Below the pieces are notes generated by a model. It saw only the letters and a list, made by a program, of their open reading frames with translations, searched no databases and was not told the origin of the DNA. A stretch of 13,929 nucleotides of DNA from contig JAEWIK010000263.1 in assembly GCA_023387135.1 (NCBI GenBank), positions 1 to 13,929 on the forward strand. Reading direction: 5' to 3'. Each line of letters starts with the position of its first letter. Position 1 is the first letter of the stretch. Of the stretch, positions 7,022 through 13,063 are shown piece after piece. Source of the DNA: Actinomycetes bacterium. Lineage in GTDB: Bacteria > Actinomycetota > Actinomycetes > Propionibacteriales > Propionibacteriaceae. Both the position numbers and the translations under genes were made by a program.

Positions 7022-7786
7022 ATGCTGGCAGGGATGGGTTCGACGAGCGAGGCGGTGGATGCCTCGTCGGCGGTGCTGTTCGACCTCGACGGGGTGCTGC
7101 TGTCCACCGCCGACCTGCACCGCCGCGCGTGGGGTGACCTCTTCACGGGCTGGTTCGCCGAGCACGGGATCGGGCCGCAGTACTCCGACGCCGACTACTA
7201 CGGCTCGATCGACGGACGGCCGCGGGTCGACGGGGTGGCGGCGGTGCTCGCCTCGAGGGGGGTGGAGCTGCCGCTCGGCAGCCCCACCGACCCCGCGGAC
7301 GCCGAGACGGTGTGGGGGTTGGGGAACCGCAAGAACGCTGCGTTCGAGGCGCTGCTCGACGCGGGCCCGCCGCCGCCCTTCCCCGACACCGTCGGCGTCC
7401 TGCTCCGCCTGCTGCGCGACGGGAAGCTGCTCGCCGTGGTGTCGAGTTCGTACAACGCCAGGCACGTCCTCGAACTGGCGGGCATCGCCGACGCCTTCCA
7501 CGTCGTCGTGGACGGCCAGGTGGCGAGCCTGGCGGGGCTGAAGGGCAAGCCCGCGCCCGACACCTTCGAGCACGCTGCTGCCGCGCTGCGGGTGAGGCCC
7601 GAGAGGGCGGTGGTGGTCGAGGACGCGACCTTCGGGGTCGCCGCGGGGAAGGCCGGCGGGTTCGGCCTGGTCGTGGGAGTGGACAGGGGAGCGGGGGCTG
7701 ATGCCCTGTTGGAGGCCGGGGCCGACACGGTCATCAGCACCCTCGCCGAACTCGTCCCGCCGCACCATCGCTGGGGAGACGCATGA
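7022..7786 (+). CDS. pgmB: Beta-phosphoglucomutase (HAD superfamily)
   Basis: This 254-residue cytoplasmic enzyme should convert beta-D-glucose 1-phosphate to glucose 6-phosphate through a beta-glucose 1,6-bisphosphate intermediate. HAD motif I is FDLDGVL, with nucleophile Asp21 and acid/base Asp23. The cap carries DYYGSIDGRPRVDG (about 58-71), typical of the subclass encoded beside GH65 enzymes, and GLGNRKN (99-105). Motif II is VVSSS (139-143), motif III is KGKPAPDTF with Lys176, and motif IV is VVEDATFGVAAG with Glu200-Asp201. All key residues are present. The chosen ATG follows AAGGGG in the end of the permease gene; a second in-frame ATG at 7034 would remove four residues. The stop overlaps the GH65 start by 4 nt, so the phosphorylase product passes directly to this enzyme. 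A plain phosphatase of the same fold is the alternative, but Asp23 plus the GH65 neighbour favours the mutase. Confidence 0.92.
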   Translation: MLAGMGSTSEAVDASSAVLFDLDGVLLSTADLHRRAWGDLFTGWFAEHGIGPQYSDADYYGSIDGRPRVDGVAAVLASRGVELPLGSPTDPADAETVWGLGNRKNAAFEALLDAGPPPPFPDTVGVLLRLLRDGKLLAVVSSSYNARHVLELAGIADAFHVVVDGQVASLAGLKGKPAPDTFEHAAAALRVRPERAVVVEDATFGVAAGKAGGFGLVVGVDRGAGADALLEAGADTVISTLAELVPPHHRWGDA

Positions 7787-10188
7787 GCGTCGACCTGCCG
7801 GAGGACCCGCTCGACAGGCAGAGGTTCCCCGTCGACCCCTGGGCGCTGCACGAGCGCATCGTGCCCTCGCCGTCCGATTCGCCGCGTGGCGACAGGCTGA
7901 GCGCGACGCTGTTCGCCCTCGCCAACGGCTACCTCGGGGTGAGGGCAGACGGTGACGGCACCCGCGAACTGGGGCACGGCAGCTTCGTCAACGGCTTCCA
8001 CGAGACCTACGCCATCCGTCACGCCGAGGACGCCTACGGTCTCGCGGCGTGCGGCCAGGTGATCCAGGGCGTCCCGGACGTCGCGGGGTTCGACGTGGCC
8101 TGCGACGGCGTGAGCCTGGCGGCGCCCGCCGTGGAACGCCAGGAGGCGTCACAGCACCTCGACTTCCGCGACGGGATCACCGAACGGGTCACGGTGTGGG
8201 TGCTGCCCGACGGCGGACGGGTGCGGGTCAGGCAACGCCGGATGGTGTCGCTCACGCACGCCAACCTCGCCGTGTTCGACTGCGAGGTGACCCCGCTGGA
8301 CGCCGCCGCCGACGTGCTGATCCAGCCGCTGTACGCCGAGTCGGAGGCGCTGGCGGCGGGGCTGCCGAGCGGCATGGACCCCAGGCGCACCGAGAGGGCC
8401 GAGGGCGGCGGCCTGCTCCCGCTGGCGACAGTCGCCGAACCCGGGCTGGAGATCCACGCCTATCGCTGCCGCAATTCGAGGCTCGCCATGGCCGTCGGCT
8501 TCACCTTCCTCACAGAAGGGCCCTCCACGATCCCTCCCGGCACCGCCGGTGGGACGGTTCCCGCCGGCGAGAGCCTGCGCGTGACGACGCTCGCCGCGTA
8601 CCACACCGAGCAGGTGGACCCGGTGGGCCTGGTCGGGCACGGTCTCGCCGTGGCGTGGGGGACCGAGGACACCGCCGAACTCACCGGCCAGTGCCGGGCC
8701 ACGCTGGCGCTGGCCGGTGAACTCGGCTTCGAAGGGCTGCTCGACGAGCAGCGGGCCTGGCTGGCGGCGTTCTGGGAGCGCGCCGACGTGCGGATCGAGA
8801 CCCCGCGGCGGCAGGAGGCCACCCAGCAGGCAGTCAGGTGGGCGCTGTTCCAGCTCGCCCAGGCGTCGGCCCAGGCGAGCGGCCACGGCGTCCCGGCCAA
8901 GGGTTTGAGCGGGTCCGGCTACTCGGGCCACTACTTCTGGGACACCGAGATCTACGTCGCCCCGTTCCTCACCTACACCCACCCCGAGGCGGCCCGGGCG
9001 CTGCTGGAGTTCCGTCACTCCATGCTGCCCGCGGCCCGGCGGCGGGCAGCGATCATGGACCTCGAAGGCGCCCTGTTCCCGTGGCGCACCATCAACGGCG
9101 AGGAGGCGTCGGCGTACTACCCCGCGGGCACCGCGCAGTTCCACATCGACGCCGACGTCGCCTTCGCGGCCTGCCAGTACGCGGCGATCACCGGCGACGA
9201 CGACTTCCTCGCGGGGGCAGGGATCGACCTCCTGGTCGAGACGGCGAGGATGTGGGTGAGCCTCGGCTTCTGGCAGTCCGACGGCGACGGCCTCTTCCAC
9301 CTGCACGGGGTGACGGGCCCCGACGAGTACACGGCCGTCGTGGACGACAACCTGTACACGAACGTGCTCGCCCGCTTCAACCTCCGGCGGGCAGCCGACG
9401 TGCTCGCCGGGCTCGCCGAGGACGACCCGGCTGCCCACGAGGCGGCGGTCGCGCGGCTGCGCATCTCCGACGCCGAACCGGCCGAGTGGCGGCGCGCTGC
9501 CGAGGGCATGTTCGTCCCGTGGAACGCCGAGCGCGGCATCCACCCCCAGGACGCTCACTTCCTCAGCCACCAGCGGTGGGACCTCGCCGCCACCCCCGCG
9601 TCCCGCCGTCCGCTGCTGCTGCACTACCACCCGCTGGTCATCTACCGGCACCAGGTGCTCAAACAGGCCGACGTGGTGCTGGCGCTGCTGCTGCGCAGCA
9701 CCGAGTTCACCGCCGACCAGAAGCTCGCGGACTTCGACTACTACGACCCGCTGACCACCGGAGACTCGACGCTGTCCGCCGTGTCCCAGGCCGTCATGGC
9801 GGCCGAGGTGGGGTACGGCGACCTGGCGCTGCGGCACTTCGAGCGGGCGCTGTTCATCGACCTCGCCAACCACCACGGCAACACCGCCGACGGCGTACAC
9901 CTCGCCTCGGCGGGCGGCATCTGGAGCGTCCTCGTGTGCGGCTTCGGCGGCCTGCGCGACTCCGGCGAGCAGCCGTCGCTCGATCCCAGGCTGCCCGCGG
10001 GCTGGGACTCGCTCTCCTTCTCGCTGACCATCACCGGCACGCTGCTGGCGGTGAGGGTCGAGCCCGACTCCGTCACGGTGGAGGCTCGGTCGGGGCCGGG
10101 GGTCACGCTGCTGGTGTGCGGCGAGCGGGTCACCGCCCGGCCGGGCGCGCCGGTCACGGTCGCGACCCCCGTCCCCTCGTTTCGTTAG
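7783..10188 (+). CDS. GH65 inverting disaccharide phosphorylase (trehalose/kojibiose-like)
   Basis: This 801-residue enzyme should split an alpha-linked glucose disaccharide with inorganic phosphate into beta-glucose 1-phosphate and glucose, in the cytoplasm. Domain order fits GH65: N-terminal beta-sandwich (to about 270), helical linker, (alpha/alpha)6 barrel (about 330-700) and a C-terminal beta domain. Diagnostic motifs are KGLSGSGYSGHYFWDTE (373-389), GEEASAYYPAGTAQFHIDAD (439-458), HGVTGPDEY with the general-acid Glu515, KQAD (627-630), and HHGNTADGVHLASAGG (697-712) lining the phosphate site. KQAD and the Ser/Gly phosphate loop favour a phosphorylase over a hydrolase. As I recall the family, the SAYxPAGTA stretch is seen in trehalose and kojibiose phosphorylases and differs from maltose phosphorylases, but the substrate is not settled. 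GGGGAG lies 4 nt before the ATG, which overlaps the pgmB stop. It is the last gene of the operon. Confidence 0.92.
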   Translation: MSVDLPEDPLDRQRFPVDPWALHERIVPSPSDSPRGDRLSATLFALANGYLGVRADGDGTRELGHGSFVNGFHETYAIRHAEDAYGLAACGQVIQGVPDVAGFDVACDGVSLAAPAVERQEASQHLDFRDGITERVTVWVLPDGGRVRVRQRRMVSLTHANLAVFDCEVTPLDAAADVLIQPLYAESEALAAGLPSGMDPRRTERAEGGGLLPLATVAEPGLEIHAYRCRNSRLAMAVGFTFLTEGPSTIPPGTAGGTVPAGESLRVTTLAAYHTEQVDPVGLVGHGLAVAWGTEDTAELTGQCRATLALAGELGFEGLLDEQRAWLAAFWERADVRIETPRRQEATQQAVRWALFQLAQASAQASGHGVPAKGLSGSGYSGHYFWDTEIYVAPFLTYTHPEAARALLEFRHSMLPAARRRAAIMDLEGALFPWRTINGEEASAYYPAGTAQFHIDADVAFAACQYAAITGDDDFLAGAGIDLLVETARMWVSLGFWQSDGDGLFHLHGVTGPDEYTAVVDDNLYTNVLARFNLRRAADVLAGLAEDDPAAHEAAVARLRISDAEPAEWRRAAEGMFVPWNAERGIHPQDAHFLSHQRWDLAATPASRRPLLLHYHPLVIYRHQVLKQADVVLALLLRSTEFTADQKLADFDYYDPLTTGDSTLSAVSQAVMAAEVGYGDLALRHFERALFIDLANHHGNTADGVHLASAGGIWSVLVCGFGGLRDSGEQPSLDPRLPAGWDSLSFSLTITGTLLAVRVEPDSVTVEARSGPGVTLLVCGERVTARPGAPVTVATPVPSFR

Positions 10189-10222
10189 CCAGGGACGCGG
10201 GACTGTCCGGCGTCCCCCCTGG
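10189..10222. terminator. Bulged hairpin between convergent GH65 and LacI genes
   Basis: CCAGGGACGC (10189-10198), starting right after the GH65 stop, pairs with GCGTCCC...TGG (10210-10222). This gives 10 bp with a 3-C bulge and an 11-nt loop. There is no T-run on either side. Placement in the 66-nt gap between converging genes suggests a bidirectional, U-tract-less terminator. Confidence 0.5.
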
Positions 10223-10254
10223 TGAGCGGCCAGCCGCCTGGTTCCCGGCGAGCG

Positions 10255-11280
10255 CTAGCGGGCCGGCGGCCTTCCCAGCACGCACTCGGCGGTCGACTCG
10301 CGGCGGACGAGACGGGTGTCGAACACCACGTCGAGGTCGCTGGTGTCGAGGCTCGGGTCCGCCAGCGACTCCAGCAGCAGGGCCGCCGCCCGCGCGCCCT
10401 GGTCGTAGGCGGGCTGCGCGATCGTGGTAAGGCCCATGACGTCGCCCAGGGTGTGGCCGTCCATGCCGATGATGGAGATGTCGCTCCCGACGGTCAGGCC
10501 GCGCTCCTGCACCGCCCTGAACGCCCCCATCGCCATCTCGTCGGAGGCGGCGAAGATGGCGGTCAGGTCCGGCCGGCGTTCGAGCAGGTCGCGGGCGCAC
10601 CGCCAGCCGCTGGCGGCGGTGAAGTCGCCCTCGACGTCGAGGCCGTCGGTCGGCCGGCCCGCGGCGGCCATCGTCCGCGTCCATCCCTGGCGACGCCTGG
10701 TGGTGGGGGAGAACTCCATGTCGTGCCGGCGTCCGCCGATGTGCCCGATGACGCGATGGCCGAGTTCCAGCAGGTGTTCGGTGGCGCTCACGGCGGCCGC
10801 CTCGTCGTCGATGCCGACGAAGGCGAAGCCGGGCTGGTGGACCGACACGAACACCGCGGGCAGGCCGAGCGACCTCACCCTGCCCACCTCGGCCTCGCCG
10901 AAGGACATGCTCGCGACGAGCACGGCGTCCACCCTGCCGCGCAGGACGTCGGGGTCGAACTCCTTGCGCGGCAGCGAGATGTCGGGCAGCGAGTAGAGCA
11001 GCGCGTCGAAGCCCGCCGCCCGCAGCGTGTGCTCGGCACCTTCGAACGCCGTCGCGAAGAACCAGCGCGAGATGGCGGGCGCCACCAGGCCCACGGTGCG
11101 CGTCCTGCCGCTGGCCAGCGCCGAGGCGCTGCGGGAGGGGACGTAGCCGAGCCGGGTCGCGATCTCCTGGACGGCGTCCCGGGTCGACTGGGTGACGCTG
11201 GGCAGGCCGCGGAGGGCGCGCGAGACGGTGGCGGTGGAGACCCCCGCCGCCCGCGCGACATCCTCAATGCTCGTAGCCAT
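10255..11280 (-). CDS. LacI-family transcriptional regulator, likely repressor of the sugar operon
   Basis: This 341-residue DNA-binding protein has a classic LacI N-terminus. The helix-turn-helix is SIEDVARAAGVSTATVSRAL (residues 4-23), followed by GYVPSRSASALASGRT (45-60), which holds the hinge helix with Leu55 expected to insert in the central CpG of an operator. The periplasmic-binding-like effector domain begins at VGLVAP and contains ASDEMAMGAFRAV and SIIGMDGH, both typical. It faces the sugar operon and is separated from it by a 66-nt hairpin-containing gap. The twin operators at 3525-3561 are the natural target; the inducer is probably the transported sugar or a product of it. The ATG at 11280 matches the family's usual MATxxDVA start; a GTG directly upstream (11283) would add one residue. 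No equally good operator is visible before its own gene, so autoregulation is not supported. Confidence 0.93.
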   Translation of the reverse strand: MATSIEDVARAAGVSTATVSRALRGLPSVTQSTRDAVQEIATRLGYVPSRSASALASGRTRTVGLVAPAISRWFFATAFEGAEHTLRAAGFDALLYSLPDISLPRKEFDPDVLRGRVDAVLVASMSFGEAEVGRVRSLGLPAVFVSVHQPGFAFVGIDDEAAAVSATEHLLELGHRVIGHIGGRRHDMEFSPTTRRRQGWTRTMAAAGRPTDGLDVEGDFTAASGWRCARDLLERRPDLTAIFAASDEMAMGAFRAVQERGLTVGSDISIIGMDGHTLGDVMGLTTIAQPAYDQGARAAALLLESLADPSLDTSDLDVVFDTRLVRRESTAECVLGRPPAR

Positions 11281-11387
11281 CACGACAAGTGTGCCTGTCG
11301 CCCGGAGAGAATCCCGCCACTTCTCACAGGCTCGCCGTGGGGTTCGGCTCAGGGAAGGGTCAGGGGCTTTTCACGGGCGGCCACTGG

Positions 11388-11415
11388 TTGTCGGCACAGC
11401 CTCGCTGTCTAGGTT
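11388..11415 (+). promoter_or_regulatory. Candidate promoter for a leaderless transcript
   Basis: TTGTCG (11388-11393) and TAGGTT (11410-11415) are separated by 16 nt and match -35 and TAnnnT -10 patterns. Six nt after the -10 comes the ATG at 11422, so transcription could start at the A of the start codon. The GGAGG at 11416-11420 ends one nt before ATG, too close to work as a ribosome binding site. This supports a leaderless mRNA, common in actinobacteria. Confidence 0.45.
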
Positions 11416-11421
11416 GGAGGC

Positions 11422-11685
11422 ATGGGATTTCTTGCCTGGATAGTGATGGGTCTGATCGTCGGCAGTATCGCCAAGGCGATCATGAAGCAGGAGGGCGGCT
11501 GGCTGTCGTCCCTCATCTTTGGCGTCCTGGGCGCCATCGTCGGTGGCTGGATCGGTGACTTCCTGCCCTTCGGAAGCGGCGGCAGGCTCGCCTTCTTCTC
11601 GCTGTGGTCGTGGATCCTGGCGATCGTGGGCGCGGTCATCGTGCTCTGGGTCTACAGGCTCGTCACGCGCAACAAGAAGGCCTGA
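11422..11685 (+). CDS. GlsB/YeaQ/YmgE family small stress-response membrane protein
   Basis: This 87-residue protein is almost wholly hydrophobic with three membrane segments: about 3-20 (FLAWIVMGLIVGSIAKAI), 29-49 (LSSLIFGVLGAIVGGWIG) and 58-81 (FFSLWSWILAIVGAVIVLWV). It ends in a basic tail (RNKKA). Length, the GLIVGxIAK start and the GxxGAIVGGWIG glycine pattern match the GlsB/YmgE (transglycosylase-associated) family. That family is linked to general stress but has no firmly known biochemical role. It is transcribed alone: divergent from the LacI gene 141 nt away and closed by a strong hairpin. The start seems fixed by family length. Its likely -10 box sits so that the message would be leaderless. 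Confidence 0.88.
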   Translation: MGFLAWIVMGLIVGSIAKAIMKQEGGWLSSLIFGVLGAIVGGWIGDFLPFGSGGRLAFFSLWSWILAIVGAVIVLWVYRLVTRNKKA

Positions 11686-11705
11686 CGGCCCTGGGCCGCA
11701 CGGCT

Positions 11706-11724
11706 GTGGGGCAAGCCACCCCAC
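11706..11724 (+). other. Small stem-loop ahead of the terminator
   Basis: GTGGGG (11706-11711) pairs with CCCCAC (11719-11724) around a 7-nt loop. It lies 20 nt after the small membrane protein stop and just before the stronger hairpin, so the two may act as a tandem 3' end structure. Confidence 0.4.
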
Positions 11725-11732
11725 CTCTCGAA

Positions 11733-11758
11733 CAAGGGGCGCCTCCGGGCGCCCCTTG
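11733..11758 (+). terminator. Strong stem-loop terminator after the GlsB-like gene
   Basis: CAAGGGGCGCC (11733-11743) pairs perfectly over 11 bp with GGCGCCCCTTG (11748-11758) around a TCCG tetraloop. No long T-run follows, which is usual for actinobacterial terminators. It separates the small membrane gene from the next gene, whose start is 43 nt downstream. Confidence 0.75.
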
Positions 11759-11800
11759 GCGTTGCGAAACCTCCGGCTACCCTTGGGGGCCAGGGACATC

Positions 11801-12559
11801 ATGAGTGAGAAGCAGCAGAACGACGACAAGCAACCTGTGAAGGTCAGCTTCTCCCTCCCTCAACTCCTCGGCAGCGGCCTCGCGGCGGCCACCGTCGCCT
11901 TCCTCGGCTCCAGTCTCGGCACGGCGGGGACCATCGCCGGCGCCGCCCTCGCCAGCGTGGCGGGCGCGGTGGCGGGCACCCTCTACACGGCGGGCCTGGA
12001 TCGCACGGGACGCCATCTCAACACCGTGATGAAGCGTGGCTGGGACAGGGTGCGCGGTGCCGACCCGTCGGTGGACGTGGAGGCCGACGGCCTCGACCTC
12101 GTGATCGAGGAACACGATCCCGGCACCATGGCCCCGGTGCCCGCCGCTTCGGCCCGTTCGACGCGGCCTCGCGCCTGGCGCGCGTTCGCGCTGCGGATCG
12201 GCGTCGCGGCGGTGGCGGCCTTCGCCCTCGCCTTCGTGGCGATCACCGCCTTCGAGTTGACCTTCGGCAGGAGCCTCGACGGCGAGCCGGGCACGACTGT
12301 CGGCCAGGTGGTCAAGCCGCGTCCGGCGCCCAGCAGCGCCAAGCCCGAGCCCACTGCCACGCCGACGCCGTCCGCGACCTCGACTCCGGCCGTGACGCAG
12401 CCGCCGTCGAGCACGCCCCAGCCGAGCCCGACGCCGACGGTCACGTCGACCCCGACCCCCACTCCGACGGTCACGACGCCCGAACCTACGACACCGACGC
12501 AGTCGCCTGTCGCGGAGGACCCCGCGGCGACGCCGGCGGCCGTCGAGGGCGCGTCCTGA
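11801..12559 (+). CDS. Membrane protein of unknown function with Pro/Thr/Ser-rich tail
   Basis: This 252-residue protein has no function I can name. A short acidic/basic head (1-18) is followed by a Gly/Ala-rich hydrophobic stretch (about 19-64, GLAAATVAFLGSS then AGTIAGAALASVAGAVAGT). Such a stretch recurs in many uncharacterised actinobacterial membrane proteins. A charged region (67-125) and a clear transmembrane helix (about 128-150, IGVAAVAAFALAFVAIT) come next. The C-terminal ~80 residues are low-complexity Pro/Thr/Ser, likely outside the cell, possibly spanning the peptidoglycan or O-glycosylated. AGGGA lies 4 nt before the ATG. Its codon usage in the tail is dominated by ccg/acg, giving short direct repeats in the DNA. 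It stands alone between a terminator and a long gap. Confidence 0.8.
   Translation: MSEKQQNDDKQPVKVSFSLPQLLGSGLAAATVAFLGSSLGTAGTIAGAALASVAGAVAGTLYTAGLDRTGRHLNTVMKRGWDRVRGADPSVDVEADGLDLVIEEHDPGTMAPVPAASARSTRPRAWRAFALRIGVAAVAAFALAFVAITAFELTFGRSLDGEPGTTVGQVVKPRPAPSSAKPEPTATPTPSATSTPAVTQPPSSTPQPSPTPTVTSTPTPTPTVTTPEPTTPTQSPVAEDPAATPAAVEGAS
12317..12510 (+). repeat. Low-complexity Pro/Thr/Ser coding repeat
   Basis: Residues 173 to about 237 of the membrane protein are built from P-T, T-P and S-T dipeptides. The DNA word CCGACGGTCACG occurs exactly at 12434-12445 and again at 12464-12475, a 30-nt period (10 residues, PTVTSTPTPT then PTVTTPEPTT). Such repeats can change length between strains. Confidence 0.7.
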
Positions 12560-12755
12560 CCGAAGCCCAGCTCCCGACTACCTAGATCGCGGCAGCCGAC
12601 TACGAAGAACGGCCACCGCCGCTACCGGTTTCGGGAGGGCTGCATGCGAAGTTGCCGCGCCGGTCGTGTATCCCTGACCGCAGGCGCTTCCGCTTGGGTG
12701 TGCGAGAGGGCCGGGGTCGCCTCGCTGTGACTCCGTGCTGTGGAAGCGCCGGCGC

Positions 12756-12800
12756 GCTCGGTGGCCCGGACAGTCCGCTGCCTGGATCCGGCCACCGAGC
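12756..12800. repeat. 14-bp inverted repeat with one-base bulge
   Basis: GCTCGGTGGCCCGGA (12756-12770) pairs with TCCGGCCACCGAGC (12787-12800): 14 bp with one unpaired C and a 16-nt loop. It is the most stable structure in the gap. It lies about 200 nt after the upstream gene's stop, far for a simple terminator, and has no T-run. A small-RNA element or a protein-binding site is also possible. Confidence 0.6.
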
Positions 12801-13019
12801 AGCGTCCGTTTCCGGTCGAGCGAACTCAATCGGCGACGCCCGGTGCCGTTTTCCGGGCCGGGATCGCCCGCGTACTACCAATTCGCGACCTTCGGGGTAC
12901 TGAGGTCCGGGCCTCCAACTACGTGGATCGGCCTCCCCGGGAGCCGACGGCACCCATCTCGATGCTTCCATTGACCAAGCGCCACCCGGCCTAGCCCGGC
13001 GAGCCCACCCCTGAGTGCG

Positions 13020-13051
13020 CCGCGGACCCCGGCAGCCGGGCAGCACCGCGG
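13020..13051 (+). promoter_or_regulatory. Hairpin overlapping the ribosome binding site of the NTPase gene
   Basis: CCGCGG (13020-13025) can pair with CCGCGG (13046-13051), and inside it CCCGG (13028-13032) pairs with CCGGG (13036-13040) around CAG. The right arm takes the first two G of the Shine-Dalgarno GGAAGGAG (13050-13057), which lies 6 nt before ATG. It leaves AAGGAG free, so any effect on translation would be modest. Confidence 0.4.
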
Positions 13052-13063
13052 AAGGAGCCGAGC

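Larger units (their letters stand above)
12560..13063. other. 504-nt stretch with no convincing gene
   Basis: Short open frames occur on both strands here. None shows a recognisable domain, a good ribosome binding site or consistent third-position GC bias, and three of them overlap on the plus strand alone. No tRNA, tmRNA or RNase P signature is visible. It contains a direct repeat CCGACTAC (12574-12581 and 12596-12603), a bulged 14-bp inverted repeat and, at its right end, a hairpin touching the next gene's ribosome binding site. It could hold a terminator, a promoter and possibly a small RNA, or the remains of a decayed gene. Confidence 0.55.

Noticed and set aside
8149..9900. 583-residue minus-strand open frame inside the GH65 gene
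   Set aside because: The plus-strand GH65 motifs are unambiguous. The minus frame is Arg/Val/Gly-rich with no domain.
11284..11299. Imperfect palindrome gacaagtgtgcctgtc just upstream of the LacI gene as an autoregulatory operator
   Set aside because: It lacks the central CpG and differs from the twin operators at most positions. Only the outer four bases mirror.
12574..12603. Direct repeat CCGACTAC 22 nt apart as an activator or attachment site
   Set aside because: Eight bases repeated once is within chance for a GC-rich sequence, and no integrase or flanking structure accompanies it.
12600..13046. 148-residue minus-strand open frame in the gap
   Set aside because: It is Pro/Arg/Gly-rich with no domain, overlaps several equally open frames on the other strand, and has no convincing ribosome binding site.
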